Made by a program: the position numbers and the translations under genes. Below, piece after piece: positions 18,749 to 28,761 of a stretch of DNA of 64,000 nt; the first letter of the stretch is position 1; each line of letters begins with the position of its first letter. A model generated the notes under the pieces. The model was not told where the DNA came from. It did not search any database and was given only the letters and a program-made list of their open reading frames with translations. The stretch comes from Pantoea sp. SOD02 (lineage in GTDB: Bacteria > Pseudomonadota > Gammaproteobacteria > Enterobacterales > Enterobacteriaceae), in contig NZ_CP102604.1 of assembly GCF_024707505.1 (NCBI RefSeq), forward strand, positions 558,001 through 622,000, given 5' to 3'.

Positions 18749-19582
18749 ATGAAGTTGTTCGCCCGTGATTCCCATCTCGATCTCTCTTTTCCCCATGTGA
18801 TGGGTATTTTGAATGTCACGCCGGACTCTTTCTCTGATGGTGGAAGCCACAACACGCTGGTCGATGCGCTGACGCACACCAATGAAATGGTAAATGCCGG
18901 TGCCACCATCATAGATGTTGGCGGTGAATCAACACGTCCGGGCGCTGATGAAGTCAGCGTGGAGGAAGAACTGGCACGCGTCATTCCGGTGGTTGAAGCC
19001 ATCGCGCAGCGTTTTGAGGTGTGGATTTCCGTCGATACTTCCAAACCAGAAGTGATTCGTGAAGCGGCGCGAGTGGGCGCTCACATTATCAATGACATTC
19101 GTTCCCTGTCCGAACCGGGCGCGCTGGCAGCGGCAGCAGAAACCGGTTTGCCAGTGTGTTTGATGCACATGCAAGGTGAACCGCGCACCATGCAGCAGGC
19201 ACCGGAATATAGCCACATCGTGAGCGAAGTGGACGCTTACTTCGCTACGCAGATTGCGCGATGTGAAGCAGCCGGCATCAAAAAAGATAATCTGCTGCTC
19301 GATCCTGGCTTCGGTTTCGGTAAGAATCTCAGCCACAACTATGAACTGCTGGCCAATCTGAGTCATTTCCACCATTACGGCTTACCGCTGTTGGTCGGGA
19401 TGTCGCGGAAGTCGATGGTTGGTCAGTTGCTAAATGTCGGTCCGGCGCAGCGCCTGACCGGAAGCCTCAGCTGTGCGGTAATTGCCGCCATGCAAGGGGC
19501 GCAAATTATTCGCGTGCATGATGTGAAAGAGACTGTCGAAGCGATGCGCGTCGTCGAAGCGACACGGAGAGCAAAAGGATAA
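18749..19582 (+). CDS. folP: Dihydropteroate synthase FolP
   Basis: Condenses p-aminobenzoate with dihydropterin pyrophosphate in folate synthesis; the target of sulfonamides. The 277 residues form a TIM barrel. Pterin- and phosphate-binding motifs are visible: [15 protein letters not shown] at residues 14-28, [10 protein letters not shown] near 55-65, the Asp/Asn of [10 protein letters not shown] near 95, HIINDIRS, and the C-terminal MSRKSMV and [12 protein letters not shown]. The chromosomal rather than the mobile sul type is evident from the agreement with E. coli FolP. An AAGGAG ribosome site precedes the ATG. glmM follows after 4 bases. Confidence 0.97.
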   Translation: MKLFARDSHLDLSFPHVMGILNVTPDSFSDGGSHNTLVDALTHTNEMVNAGATIIDVGGESTRPGADEVSVEEELARVIPVVEAIAQRFEVWISVDTSKPEVIREAARVGAHIINDIRSLSEPGALAAAAETGLPVCLMHMQGEPRTMQQAPEYSHIVSEVDAYFATQIARCEAAGIKKDNLLLDPGFGFGKNLSHNYELLANLSHFHHYGLPLLVGMSRKSMVGQLLNVGPAQRLTGSLSCAVIAAMQGAQIIRVHDVKETVEAMRVVEATRRAKG

Positions 19583-19586
19583 AGGC

Positions 19587-20921
19587 ATGAGTAATCGTAA
19601 ATATTTCGGTACAGATGGTATTCGCGGCAAAGTCGGTGAAGCACCGATTACCCCTGATTTTGTTCTCAAGTTGGGCTGGGCGGCCGGTAAGGTGCTGGCG
19701 CGTCAGGGTTCACGCAAAGTATTGATTGGTAAAGATACGCGTATTTCAGGCTATATGCTGGAATCGGCGCTGGAAGCGGGTCTGGCGGCGGCGGGATTAT
19801 CTGCAGCCTTCACCGGTCCGATGCCGACACCTGCTATTGCTTATCTGACACGCACTTTCCGCGCTGAAGCCGGCATTGTGATTTCGGCTTCGCATAATCC
19901 CTTCGACGACAATGGCATCAAATTCTTCTCTGCTGAAGGCACCAAGCTGCCGGACGAAGTCGAAGAAGCCATTGAGCTGGAGATGGAAAAGCCGATCACC
20001 TGCGTGGAGTCAGCTGAACTGGGCCGCGCCAGTCGCATTGTCGATGCCGCAGGTCGTTACATCGAATTCTGCAAAGGGACGTTCCCAAGCGAGCTAAGCC
20101 TGAATGGGCTGAAGATTGTGGTTGATTGCGCTAACGGCGCAACTTACCACATTGCGCCTAATGTGCTGCGTGAGCTGGGTGCGACGGTGATTGCTATCGG
20201 CGTGCAGCCGGATGGCATGAACATCAACAAAGATTGCGGTGCGACCGATCTGCGTCTGCTGCAGCATCGCGTGTTGGAAGAGAAGGCCGATCTCGGACTG
20301 GCTTACGACGGCGATGGCGACCGCATCATGATGGTTGACCATTTAGGTCATAAAGTCGATGGCGATCAGATTCTCTACATCATTGCACGCGAAGGGCTGC
20401 GTCAGGGCCAATTGCGCGGCGGCGTGGTCGGCACGCTGATGAGTAACATGGGTCTGGAGCTGGCGCTGAAACAGCTGGGTATTCCATTTACCCGTGCGAA
20501 AGTGGGTGACCGCTATGTGCTGGAAAAAATGCAGGAAAAGGGCTGGCGTTTAGGGGCAGAAAACTCCGGTCACGTGATCCTGTTGGATAAAACCACCACC
20601 GGCGACGGCATCGTGGCAAGTTTGCAAGTGCTCACTGCAATCGTGCGCAACCATATGACACTTCACGATCTGTGCAGCGGCATGAAAATGCTGCCGCAGA
20701 TTTTGGTCAATGTGCGTTTCGCTGGCGAGCACGATCCGTTGGAAAGCGAGAGCGTGAAAGCCGTGACCGCAGAAGCAGAAAAAACGCTGGCGGGGCGTGG
20801 TCGTGTGTTGCTGCGCAAATCCGGCACAGAGCCACTGATTCGTGTGATGGTAGAAGGCGAAGATGAGGCGCAGGTCAGCGCGCTGGCGCACAAAATCGCG
20901 GATGCAGTAAAAGCGGTTTAA
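19587..20921 (+). CDS. glmM: Phosphoglucosamine mutase GlmM
   Basis: Interconverts glucosamine 6-phosphate and glucosamine 1-phosphate, feeding UDP-GlcNAc for peptidoglycan and LPS. The 444 residues (445 in E. coli) show the N-terminal [10 protein letters not shown], the phosphorylated serine Ser102 in [17 protein letters not shown], the Mg-binding loop [10 protein letters not shown] near 240-249, the sugar loop [12 protein letters not shown] and the C-terminal phosphate loop [17 protein letters not shown]. It is probably co-transcribed with folP. Confidence 0.97.
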   Translation: MSNRKYFGTDGIRGKVGEAPITPDFVLKLGWAAGKVLARQGSRKVLIGKDTRISGYMLESALEAGLAAAGLSAAFTGPMPTPAIAYLTRTFRAEAGIVISASHNPFDDNGIKFFSAEGTKLPDEVEEAIELEMEKPITCVESAELGRASRIVDAAGRYIEFCKGTFPSELSLNGLKIVVDCANGATYHIAPNVLRELGATVIAIGVQPDGMNINKDCGATDLRLLQHRVLEEKADLGLAYDGDGDRIMMVDHLGHKVDGDQILYIIAREGLRQGQLRGGVVGTLMSNMGLELALKQLGIPFTRAKVGDRYVLEKMQEKGWRLGAENSGHVILLDKTTTGDGIVASLQVLTAIVRNHMTLHDLCSGMKMLPQILVNVRFAGEHDPLESESVKAVTAEAEKTLAGRGRVLLRKSGTEPLIRVMVEGEDEAQVSALAHKIADAVKAV

Positions 20922-20928
20922 GTTGTTT

Positions 20929-20986
20929 CAGGCGGAGAGGTTTTGTACTTTCCGCCTGCAAAATCACCGTGATGGTGCTTTTTTCC
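20929..20986 (+). terminator. Hairpins after glmM
   Basis: CAGGCGGA pairs with TCCGCCTG (20929-20958). It is followed by CACC-GTGAT-GGTG and a run of T at 20965-20984. Neither is a textbook terminator on its own, but together they plausibly end the folP-glmM transcript before secG. Confidence 0.5.
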
Positions 20987-21138
20987 GCAATCGAAAGCGA
21001 TGGTGAAAATTGCACTTGCAGAGGTATGTGCCTTTGGTTAGTATTCACACCCGCTTCTGATGGGTGATGACGAGACTCCCCATCGATATTGGTTGAAGCT
21101 TTAACTGTGCAGATAACGCGCAAGGAAACAGGTTGATT

Positions 21139-21474
21139 ATGTACGAAGCTCTGTTAGTTGTTTTCCTTATTGTAGCGATTGGCCTCGTAGGTTTGATCAT
21201 GCTGCAGCAAGGCAAAGGCGCTGATATGGGAGCCTCATTCGGTGCGGGCGCTTCTGGTACGCTGTTCGGTTCAAATGGGTCTGGCAACTTTATGACTCGC
21301 ATGACTGCGGTACTGGCTACGCTGTTCTTCATCATCAGCCTGGTTCTGGGTAACCTGAACAGTAATAAAACAGCCAAAGGTAGCGAGTGGGATAACCTCA
21401 CTGCGCCGGCGCAGTCTGAACAGCAGACTCAGCCAGCTAAACCGGCAACGCCGGGCAATGATATCCCGCAGTAA
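21139..21474 (+). CDS. secG: Protein translocase subunit SecG
   Basis: Small membrane subunit of the SecYEG channel. The ATG at 21139 gives 111 residues (110 in E. coli) and the N-terminus MYEALLVVFLIVAIGLVGLI, the first membrane segment. The conserved cytoplasmic loop QQGKGADMGASFGAGASGTLFG follows, then TM2 (FMTRMTAVLATLFFIISLVLG) and a hydrophilic tail. Two codons upstream there is an in-frame TTG, which is less likely. As in E. coli the gene is followed directly by the leuU tRNA. Confidence 0.96.
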   Translation: MYEALLVVFLIVAIGLVGLIMLQQGKGADMGASFGAGASGTLFGSNGSGNFMTRMTAVLATLFFIISLVLGNLNSNKTAKGSEWDNLTAPAQSEQQTQPAKPATPGNDIPQ

Positions 21475-21523
21475 GATCGTCAACGCTGTAGTGCGATAAA
21501 ACAACGTCGCAGTCTAGTGATGT

Positions 21524-21610
21524 ACCGAGGTGGTGAAATTGGTAGACACGCTACCTTGAGGTGGTAGTGCTCGAAAGGGCTTACGGGTTCAAGTCCCGTC
21601 CTCGGTACCA
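21524..21610 (+). tRNA. leuU: tRNA-Leu (GAG)
   Basis: An 87-nt class II tRNA. Acceptor ACCGAGG pairs with CCTCGGT, followed by discriminator A and encoded CCA. The D arm, an anticodon loop CTTGAGGTG with GAG anticodon, a long variable arm and the T loop GGTTCAAGTCC are all present. It lies 49 bases after secG as E. coli leuU does. The first acceptor pair is A-T rather than the G-T of E. coli. Confidence 0.97.
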
Positions 21611-21669
21611 AATCTCAGTTTAACTTGCATTTTTTGCAAGGTCGGCGTATTATTCGCCACGTTTTCGGA

Positions 21670-21746
<77 letters not shown>

Positions 21747-21871
21747 CTTTCCCTTAGAGTTCTTTTTCAAATATACTGTATGCATCGACGGACGCAATCT
21801 CAGTGATTTTTGAAAAAAATTCTTTTGGATTGTGCTCCGAAGCCGCTATGCGGCGTACAGGGTCCAGTCAC

Positions 21872-21899
21872 AAAAAGCCCCGAATATTCGGGGTTTTTT
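21872..21899 (+). terminator. Terminator between metY and rimP
   Basis: CCCCGAATATTCGGGG is a perfect palindrome preceded by AAAAAG and followed by TTTTTT. It likely ends tRNA transcripts with partial readthrough into rimP-nusA-infB, as in E. coli. Confidence 0.8.
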
Positions 21900-21958
21900 G
21901 TTATCAGGAAATCGAAACACTGGGCTATAGGCCCTTTTTTTATGTCTTGGGGGTGGGC

Positions 21959-22411
21959 TTGTCCACATTAGAGCAAAAATTGACAGAGTTGATCTCTGCT
22001 CCAGTAGAAGCGCTTGGCTACGAATTAGTCGGTATTGAGTTTATTCGTGGTCGCACATCAACCCTGCGCATCTATATTGATAGTGAAGAGGGTATCAATG
22101 TTGATGATTGCGCCGATGTTAGCCACCAGGTTAGCGCAGTAATGGATGTGGAAGATCCAATTACCGTGGCTTACAACCTTGAAGTTTCCTCGCCGGGTCT
22201 CGAACGTCCTCTTTTCACTGCTGAACATTATGCACGTTTTGCCGGTGACGAGGTGAGCCTGGTACTACGCATGGCCGTACAAAACCGCCGTAAATGGCAG
22301 GGTATCATTAAGTCTGTTGAAGGCGAGATGATCACGGTGACCGTTGAGGGTAACGATGAAGTGTTCGCGCTGAGCAACATTCAGAAAGCGAACCTGGTCC
22401 CCCACTTTTAA
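21959..22411 (+). CDS. rimP: Ribosome maturation factor RimP
   Basis: Needed for maturation of the 30S subunit. The TTG at 21959, after a G-rich ribosome site, gives 150 residues beginning (M)[11 protein letters not shown], the exact E. coli length. The frame is open 156 bases upstream, but that stretch runs through the terminator and is not conserved. Conserved segments are [54 protein letters not shown] and [11 protein letters not shown]. First gene of the conserved rimP-nusA-infB-rbfA-truB-rpsO-pnp order. Confidence 0.95.
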   Translation: MSTLEQKLTELISAPVEALGYELVGIEFIRGRTSTLRIYIDSEEGINVDDCADVSHQVSAVMDVEDPITVAYNLEVSSPGLERPLFTAEHYARFAGDEVSLVLRMAVQNRRKWQGIIKSVEGEMITVTVEGNDEVFALSNIQKANLVPHF

Positions 22412-22435
22412 AAGTCCGGATTGAGGCTAACCAGG

Positions 22436-23923
22436 ATGAACAAAGAGATCTTAGCTGTAGTAGAAGCCGTTTCTAACGAAAAAGCCCTGCCGCGTGAGAA
22501 AATCTTCGAAGCGCTGGAGAGCGCTTTGGCCACTGCGACCAAAAAGAAGTATGAGCAAGAGATCGAAGTGCGTGTCAGCATCGATCGCCGCAGCGGCGAT
22601 TTCGACACCTTCCGTCGCTGGCAGATTGTGGAAGAAGTCACGCAGCCGACTCGCGAGATCACGCTGGATGCAGCTCGTTATGAAGACGAAGCGTTCAATC
22701 TGGGCGAATTTGTCGAAGATCAGATTGAATCTGTCACCTTCGACCGTATCACCACCCAAACTGCTAAGCAGGTTATCGTACAAAAAGTACGTGAAGCTGA
22801 GCGCGCGATGGTGGTTGATCAGTTCCGTCAACACGAAGGCGAAATCATCACCGGCGTGGTGAAGAAAGTGAACCGCGACAACATTTCACTGGACCTCGGC
22901 AGCAATGCTGAAGCCGTGATTGTGCGTGAAGACATGCTGCCGCGTGAAAACTTCCGTCCAGGTGACCGTATTCGCGGCGTGCTGTACGCCGTTCGCCCTG
23001 AAGCGCGTGGCGCGCAGCTGTTTGTCACCCGTTCTAAGCCAGAGATGCTGATCGAATTGTTCCGCATTGAGGTGCCAGAAATTGGCGAAGAAGTTATCGA
23101 GATCAAAGCGGCAGCGCGCGATCCGGGTTCACGCGCCAAAATCGCGGTGAAGACCAACGATAAACGTATTGATCCAGTGGGCGCTTGCGTCGGTATGCGC
23201 GGTGCGCGTGTCCAGGCGGTTTCGAGCGAGCTGGGTGGCGAGCGTATCGACATTGTGCTGTGGGACGACAACCCGGCGCAGTTCGTTATCAACGCTATGG
23301 CGCCAGCCGATGTGGCGTCAATTGTGGTGGATGAAGACAATCACACCATGGATATCGCTGTTGAAGCCGGCAATCTGGCTCAGGCGATCGGCCGTAACGG
23401 CCAAAACGTGCGTCTGGCTTCCCAACTGAGCGGTTGGGAACTGAACGTGATGACCGTCGATGATCTGCAGGCCAAGCACCAAGCTGAAGCCCATGCAGCG
23501 ATCGATATGTTCACCAAACATCTCGACATCGACGAAGAGTTCGCCACCATTCTGGTGGAAGAGGGCTTCTCTTCGCTGGAAGAATTGGCTTATGTGCCAA
23601 TCAACGAGCTGCTGGAAATCGACGGCCTCGATGAAGAGACCATTGAAGCCCTGCGTGAACTAGCAAAAAATGCGTTAACTACCCTGGCATTAGCGAAAGA
23701 AGAGAGCCTTGGTAATCAGGAGCCCGCTGAGGATCTTCTGAATCTTGAGGGCTTGGATCGTGCGCTGGCGTATCGCCTGGCGGCGAAAGGCGTTTGCACG
23801 CTGGAAGATCTCGCTGAGCAAGGTGTTGACGATCTGACAGATATTGAAGGGCTGGATGACGAGAAAGCCGGTGCGCTGATTATGGCTGCACGTAATATCT
23901 GCTGGTTCGGCGATGACGCGTAA
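22436..23923 (+). CDS. nusA: Transcription termination/antitermination factor NusA
   Basis: Binds RNA polymerase and controls pausing, termination and lambda N or rRNA antitermination. The ATG at 22436 after CCAGG gives 495 residues, the E. coli length. Layout: N-terminal polymerase-binding domain (1-130), S1 domain ([21 protein letters not shown], about 135-200), KH1 and KH2 ([52 protein letters not shown], about 230-345) and two C-terminal acidic repeats, each ending in ...[15 protein letters not shown] or ...[14 protein letters not shown], which contact the alpha subunit and autoinhibit RNA binding. Confidence 0.97.
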   Translation: MNKEILAVVEAVSNEKALPREKIFEALESALATATKKKYEQEIEVRVSIDRRSGDFDTFRRWQIVEEVTQPTREITLDAARYEDEAFNLGEFVEDQIESVTFDRITTQTAKQVIVQKVREAERAMVVDQFRQHEGEIITGVVKKVNRDNISLDLGSNAEAVIVREDMLPRENFRPGDRIRGVLYAVRPEARGAQLFVTRSKPEMLIELFRIEVPEIGEEVIEIKAAARDPGSRAKIAVKTNDKRIDPVGACVGMRGARVQAVSSELGGERIDIVLWDDNPAQFVINAMAPADVASIVVDEDNHTMDIAVEAGNLAQAIGRNGQNVRLASQLSGWELNVMTVDDLQAKHQAEAHAAIDMFTKHLDIDEEFATILVEEGFSSLEELAYVPINELLEIDGLDEETIEALRELAKNALTTLALAKEESLGNQEPAEDLLNLEGLDRALAYRLAAKGVCTLEDLAEQGVDDLTDIEGLDDEKAGALIMAARNICWFGDDA

Positions 23924-23940
23924 TAACAGGAAGGAACAGC

Positions 23941-26631
23941 ATGACAGATGTAACCGTAAAATCGCTGGCCGCCGAAATTCAGACCCCGGTCGATCGCCTG
24001 GTACAGCAATTTGCTGATGCAGGGATCCGTAAGTCTGAGAACGATGCGGTGTCCCAGCAAGAGAAAGAAACCTTACTGTCTCACCTGAATCGTGAGCACG
24101 GTCAGACCGGTTCAAGCAAGCTGACTTTGCAGCGCAAGACGCGCAGCACCTTGAATATTCCCGTCACCGGGGGTAAAAGTAAGTCGGTACAAATTGAAGT
24201 CCGCAAAAAGCGCACATACGTGAAAGGCGACGCAGAGTCTGAGCAAGCTCAGGCAGAAGCGGAAGCCGAGGCGCAGCGTGAAGCGGAAGAGCAGGCGCGT
24301 CGCGAGGCGGAAGAACAAGCCCGTCGCGAAGCTGAACAGAAAGCGCAACGTGAAGCCGAAGATAAAGCCAAGCGCGAAGCCGCTGACAAGGCCAAACGTG
24401 AAGCAGCGGAAAAAGAGAAATTGACTAATCAACCTACCGACGTAGTAGCCAAGGCTGCGCAGTCTGATAAAGCCCGTCGTGAAGCAGAAGCTGCCGAACT
24501 GAAACGTAAAGCAGAAGAAGAAGCACGCCGTAAGCTGGAAGAAGATGCGCGCCGCGTGGCTGAAGAAGCCCGCCGCCTGGCTGAAGAAAAAGCTGTTGAA
24601 TGGGCCAAACCTGAAGAAGAGGATAAAGGCGACTATCACGTCACTACCTCAACTCACGCCCGTCAGGCAGAAGACGAGAACGATCGCCAGGTAGAAGCTG
24701 GCCGTGCACGTGCTCGCACCACCAAAGCTGCTCGCCCGGTGAAGAAAGGCAACAAGCATTCTGAAGCCAAAACCGATCGCGAAGAAGCGCGTGCGCAGGT
24801 TCGTGGCGGTAAAGGCGGCAAACATCGTAAGCCAAGCACCCTGCAGCAGGGCTTCAACAAGCCAGCTCAGGCTGTTAACCGCGATGTCGTCATCGGTGAA
24901 ACCATTACCGTTGCTGAACTGGCCAACAAAATGGCGATCAAAGGTTCTCTGGTCGTTAAAGCGATGATGAAGATGGGCGCCATGGCGACCATCAACCAGG
25001 TTATCGATCAAGAAACCGCTCAGATGGTCGCGGAAGAAATGGGTCACAAAGTGATCCTGCGCCGCGAGAATGAGCTGGAAGAAGCGGTAATGGACGATCG
25101 TGATACCGATGCTGCGCAAGAGTCTCGTGCTCCGGTCGTTACCATCATGGGTCACGTTGACCACGGTAAAACCTCTCTGCTTGACTACATTCGTTCAACG
25201 AAAGTGGCATCAGGCGAAGCGGGTGGTATTACTCAGCATATCGGTGCTTACCACGTTGAAACTGACAACGGTATGATCACCTTCCTCGATACCCCGGGCC
25301 ACGCCGCGTTTACCGCAATGCGTGCTCGTGGTGCGCAGGCCACGGATATCGTTATCCTGGTTGTTGCTGCTGACGATGGCGTGATGCCTCAGACCGTTGA
25401 AGCTATCCAGCATGCGAAAGCAGCCGGTGTGCCAGTGGTTGTTGCGGTCAACAAAATCGATAAGCCAGATGCTGATCCAGACCGCGTTAAGAACGAACTG
25501 ACCCAATACGGAATTCTTCCGGAAGAGTGGGGCGGTGAGAACATGTTCGTTAACGTCTCTGCGAAAGCCGGTACCGGTATTGACGATCTGCTGAATGCGA
25601 TTCTGCTGCAAGCAGAAGTACTGGAACTCTCTGCTATCCGTGAAGGTATGGCGAGCGGAGTGGTAATTGAATCGTTCCTCGACAAAGGTCGTGGTCCGGT
25701 TGCTACCGTGCTGGTACGTGAAGGTACGCTGAATAAAGGCGATATCGTGCTGTGCGGCTTCGAATACGGCCGTGTACGTGCGATGCGTGACGAATTGGGT
25801 CGTGAAGTGCTGGAAGCGGGTCCATCCATTCCAGTGGAAATCCTTGGTCTGTCCGGTGTGCCGGCCGCAGGTGATGAAGCGACTGTCGTACGTGATGAGA
25901 AGAAAGCGCGTGAAGTTGCGCTGTATCGTCAGGGCAAATTCCGTGAAGTTAAGCTGGCGCGTCAGCAGAAGTCTAAGTTGGAGAACATGTTCGCCAACAT
26001 GACTGAAGGCGAAGTGTCTGAGCTCAACATCGTACTGAAATCTGACGTACAGGGTTCTGTCGAAGCCATCTCTGATTCGCTGCTGAAACTCTCTACCGAC
26101 GAAGTGAAAGTGCGCATTATCGGTTCAGGCGTTGGTGGTATCACCGAAACCGACGCAACGCTGGCTGCAGCATCCAACGCTATCATTCTCGGCTTCAACG
26201 TGCGTGCTGATGCATCTGCTCGCCGCGTGATTGACGCTGAAAACGTTGACCTGCGTTACTACTCCGTCATCTATAATCTGATCGACGAAGTGAAAGCAGC
26301 GATGAGCGGTATGCTGGCTCCAGAGTTCAAACAGCAGATTATCGGTCTGGCTGCGGTACGTGACGTGTTCAAATCACCGAAGTTTGGTGCCATCGCGGGC
26401 TGTATGGTCACCGAAGGTAACATCAAACGTCACAACCCAATCCGCGTACTGCGTGACAACGTGGTTATCTATGAAGGCGAGCTGGAATCTCTGCGCCGCT
26501 TCAAAGATGACGTTAACGAAGTTCGTAACGGCATGGAATGTGGTATCGGCGTGAAGAACTACAACGACGTTCGCGTTGGCGATATGATCGAAGTGTTCGA
26601 AGTGATTGAAATTAAACGCACCATCGATTGA
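23941..26631 (+). CDS. infB: Translation initiation factor IF-2
   Basis: GTPase that brings initiator tRNA to the 30S subunit and promotes subunit joining. 896 residues (890 in E. coli). The N-terminal IF2N domain is followed by a long charged helix of repeated [13 protein letters not shown] units (about 90-225). GTPase motifs in the last two thirds: G1 GHVDHGKT, G3 DTPGHAAF, G4 NKID, with the switch segment [12 protein letters not shown]. The C-terminal fMet-tRNA domain ends [23 protein letters not shown]. coli makes shorter forms from internal starts; comparable starts cannot be proved from sequence here. Follows nusA by 17 bases with AGGAA. Confidence 0.97.
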   Translation: MTDVTVKSLAAEIQTPVDRLVQQFADAGIRKSENDAVSQQEKETLLSHLNREHGQTGSSKLTLQRKTRSTLNIPVTGGKSKSVQIEVRKKRTYVKGDAESEQAQAEAEAEAQREAEEQARREAEEQARREAEQKAQREAEDKAKREAADKAKREAAEKEKLTNQPTDVVAKAAQSDKARREAEAAELKRKAEEEARRKLEEDARRVAEEARRLAEEKAVEWAKPEEEDKGDYHVTTSTHARQAEDENDRQVEAGRARARTTKAARPVKKGNKHSEAKTDREEARAQVRGGKGGKHRKPSTLQQGFNKPAQAVNRDVVIGETITVAELANKMAIKGSLVVKAMMKMGAMATINQVIDQETAQMVAEEMGHKVILRRENELEEAVMDDRDTDAAQESRAPVVTIMGHVDHGKTSLLDYIRSTKVASGEAGGITQHIGAYHVETDNGMITFLDTPGHAAFTAMRARGAQATDIVILVVAADDGVMPQTVEAIQHAKAAGVPVVVAVNKIDKPDADPDRVKNELTQYGILPEEWGGENMFVNVSAKAGTGIDDLLNAILLQAEVLELSAIREGMASGVVIESFLDKGRGPVATVLVREGTLNKGDIVLCGFEYGRVRAMRDELGREVLEAGPSIPVEILGLSGVPAAGDEATVVRDEKKAREVALYRQGKFREVKLARQQKSKLENMFANMTEGEVSELNIVLKSDVQGSVEAISDSLLKLSTDEVKVRIIGSGVGGITETDATLAAASNAIILGFNVRADASARRVIDAENVDLRYYSVIYNLIDEVKAAMSGMLAPEFKQQIIGLAAVRDVFKSPKFGAIAGCMVTEGNIKRHNPIRVLRDNVVIYEGELESLRRFKDDVNEVRNGMECGIGVKNYNDVRVGDMIEVFEVIEIKRTID

Positions 26632-26655
26632 TCATCATTTGATGTGTTGCAATTT

Positions 26656-26674
26656 GGGAGGCCTCTGGCCTCCC
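26656..26674 (+). terminator. Hairpin between infB and rbfA
   Basis: GGGAGGCC and GGCCTCCC form a perfect 8-bp stem with a TCT loop, followed by GAATTATTT. The tail is not a full U-run, so it may attenuate or mark an RNA processing site rather than end the operon. Confidence 0.5.
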
Positions 26675-26697
26675 GAATTATTTGGGAGAAAGAAATA

Positions 26698-27105
26698 ATG
26701 GCAAAAGAATTTGGCCGCCCACAGCGCGTTTCTCAGGAGTTGCAGAAAGAGATTGCAATCATCCTGCAGCGCGAAATTAAAGATCCACGTCTTGGTATGA
26801 TGGTGACAGTTTCGGGCGTCGAAGTGTCGCGCGATCTCGCCTATGCCAAGGTGTTTGTGACCTTTTTGAATGACAAAGATGAAGAAGCGGTACAAAACGG
26901 CCTGAAGGCGCTGAAAGAAGCCTCAGGCTATATCCGTACGCTGGTAGGCAAAGCGATGCGTTTGCGTATCGTGCCGGAGCTGACCTTCTTCTACGACAAC
27001 TCGCTGATCGAAGGTATGCGTATGTCGAACCTGGTCAGCAACGTCATTAAGAGCGATGTTGAGCGTCGTGGCGATAGCCCGGCGGAAGATGACAAGGAGG
27101 ACTAA
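26698..27105 (+). CDS. rbfA: 30S ribosome-binding factor RbfA
   Basis: Cold-shock protein that binds immature 30S subunits near the 5' end of 16S rRNA. The ATG at 26698 after GGGAG gives 135 residues (133 in E. coli); the in-frame extension to 26644 lies within the preceding hairpin. The KH-like fold contains [45 protein letters not shown] and [22 protein letters not shown]. Its stop shares a base with the truB start (TAATG). Confidence 0.96.
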   Translation: MAKEFGRPQRVSQELQKEIAIILQREIKDPRLGMMVTVSGVEVSRDLAYAKVFVTFLNDKDEEAVQNGLKALKEASGYIRTLVGKAMRLRIVPELTFFYDNSLIEGMRMSNLVSNVIKSDVERRGDSPAEDDKED

Positions 27106-28049
27106 TGAGTCGTCCTCGTCGTCGCGGTCGCGACGTCCACGGTGTGTTTCTGCTGGATAAGCATCAAGGTGCATCTTCCAATGATGTGCTGCAGAAAGTA
27201 AAACGTCTGTTCAATGCGAACAAAGCGGGCCATACCGGCGCCCTCGATCCGCTGGCGACCGGCATGCTGCCGGTTTGCCTCGGCGAAGCCACCAAGTTTT
27301 CGCAGTATCTGCTCGATTCTGACAAGCGTTATCGCGTTATTGCTCGCTTGGGTGAACGCACTGATACGTCTGATGCCGACGGCAATATTGTTGAGACGCG
27401 CGCGATTACTTTTGATCAGGCAGCACTGGATGCGGCGCTGGACTATTTTCGTGGCGACACCATGCAGGTGCCGACCATGTTCTCCGCGCTAAAGTATCAG
27501 GGACGCAAGCTGTACGAGTACGCACGTGAAGGCATTACTGTGCCGCGTGAAGCGCGCCCGATCAAAGTGTTTGAGCTGCAGTTTATTCGCTGGGAAGGTG
27601 ATGAGCTGGAGCTGGAGATTCACGTCTCTAAAGGCACTTATATCCGCACTATTATCGACGATCTCGGTGAGCGGCTTGGCTGCGGTGCGCACGTTATCAT
27701 GCTGCGTCGTCTGCAAGTGGCGCGTTATCCGATCGAGAGAATGGTAACGCTGGAGCAGCTGCAGGACGTGGCGGCCACCGTCAATATGGCGGAAACGCCA
27801 GATTACAGCGCGCTCGATGCGTTATTGCTGCCGATGGATAGCCCGGCAGAAGAGTTCCCGATTGTGAATTTGCTGCCTGCGGTGGCGGCTTATTTTAAAC
27901 AGGGTATGCCGGTTCAGGTGGCGGATGCGCCGGAACAGGGATTGGTGCGCGTGACTGAAGGTAATGAGCACAAATTCATTGGTATGGCCGAAATCGCCGA
28001 GGATGGGCGCGTGGCGCCGCGTCGTCTGGTGGTAGAATTTCCTGCGTAA
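27105..28049 (+). CDS. truB: tRNA pseudouridine-55 synthase TruB
   Basis: Converts U55 of the T loop to pseudouridine in all elongator tRNAs. 314 residues, the E. coli length. The catalytic motif is [14 protein letters not shown] with nucleophile Asp48. Motif [18 protein letters not shown], the thumb region [40 protein letters not shown] and a C-terminal PUA domain (about 245-314) are present. Overlaps rbfA by one base and an AAGGAGG ribosome site lies within the end of rbfA. Confidence 0.97.
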   Translation: MSRPRRRGRDVHGVFLLDKHQGASSNDVLQKVKRLFNANKAGHTGALDPLATGMLPVCLGEATKFSQYLLDSDKRYRVIARLGERTDTSDADGNIVETRAITFDQAALDAALDYFRGDTMQVPTMFSALKYQGRKLYEYAREGITVPREARPIKVFELQFIRWEGDELELEIHVSKGTYIRTIIDDLGERLGCGAHVIMLRRLQVARYPIERMVTLEQLQDVAATVNMAETPDYSALDALLLPMDSPAEEFPIVNLLPAVAAYFKQGMPVQVADAPEQGLVRVTEGNEHKFIGMAEIAEDGRVAPRRLVVEFPA

Positions 28050-28182
28050 TCAATCCTCTCGCATTTGACCTAACGGCGCATTTGCGTTGCTATCAGGCGA
28101 AGAGTAGAATGGCGCGGCTTTAAAAGCGGGCTGCTGAATTAGAGATCGGCACCCATACATTCATTATTTACTGGAGTTTATT

Positions 28183-28452
28183 ATGTCTCTAAGCGTAGAA
28201 GCTAAAGCAGAGATCGTTGCTAAATACGGTCGTGGTACCAACGACAGCGGTTCAACTGAAGTTCAGGTTGCTCTGCTGACTGCTCAGATTAACCACCTGC
28301 AGGGTCACTTCTCTGAGCACAAGAAAGATCACCACAGCCGTCGCGGTCTGCTGCGCATGGTATCTCAGCGTCGTAAGCTGCTGGACTACCTGAAGCGTAA
28401 AGACGTTGCTCGCTACACCGGTCTGATCGAAAGCCTGGGTCTGCGTCGCTAA
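28183..28452 (+). CDS. rpsO: 30S ribosomal protein S15
   Basis: Primary-binding protein of the 30S central domain. 89 residues, all-helical, with the rRNA-contacting [20 protein letters not shown] and [36 protein letters not shown]. In E. coli S15 represses its own translation through a pseudoknot at its ribosome site; the sequence before the ATG here (CTGGAGTTTATT) could take part but I cannot verify a fold. Followed by a strong terminator before pnp. Confidence 0.97.
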   Translation: MSLSVEAKAEIVAKYGRGTNDSGSTEVQVALLTAQINHLQGHFSEHKKDHHSRRGLLRMVSQRRKLLDYLKRKDVARYTGLIESLGLRR

Positions 28453-28761
28453 GTCTGAAGAATCTGATCAAGGGTGTAGCGCATGCACTATGCAAAAAAA
28501 CGCATCTGACGATCAGATTTGTGCGAGTTTCGCGAAAAGGGGGCCTTTATGGCCCCTTTTTTCGAGCAATCCGCAGCAATCCGGACCAAACTCATGTATT
28601 GTTGCAGAGAGTGATCTTTGCTTGCAGAGGTTCGCGCGGCTAATGAGAGGCTTTACCGCATGGGCGGTTAAGGTTGTCATTAGTCGCGAGGATGCAACTG
28701 AAGATCGGTAATCCCCGGCGCGCCAGAATGGGCTGCGCCCCTGAATTTAAGGACTTAAATT
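28453..28761 (+). promoter_or_regulatory. rpsO-pnp intergenic region: distal stem, terminator, pnp leader
   Basis: A 309-bp stretch without a protein gene. AATCTGATC (28461-28469) pairs with GATCAGATT (28511-28519), a long-range stem after rpsO. A strong intrinsic terminator follows at 28535-28562. The rest, 28563-28761, should hold the pnp promoter and the leader that in E. coli is cut by RNase III and then used by PNPase for autocontrol. Pairing of CCCCGGCGCGCC with GGGCTGCGCCCC near 28712-28743 is consistent with such a leader hairpin, by inference. Confidence 0.55.
28535..28562 (+). terminator. Terminator of rpsO
   Basis: AAAAGGGGGCC and GGCCCCTTTTTT pair around TTTAT, giving a G-C rich stem with a U-run, about 80 bases after the rpsO stop. 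Confidence 0.85.

Noticed and set aside
21803..21958. Upstream extension of RimP to 202 residues
   Set aside because: The stretch runs through the terminator at 21872; the TTG at 21959 gives the exact family length and has a G-rich ribosome site.
24112..24860. Long reverse-strand ORFs inside infB
   Set aside because: They are shadows of the repetitive EARREAEE coding region and have no homology signs or ribosome sites.
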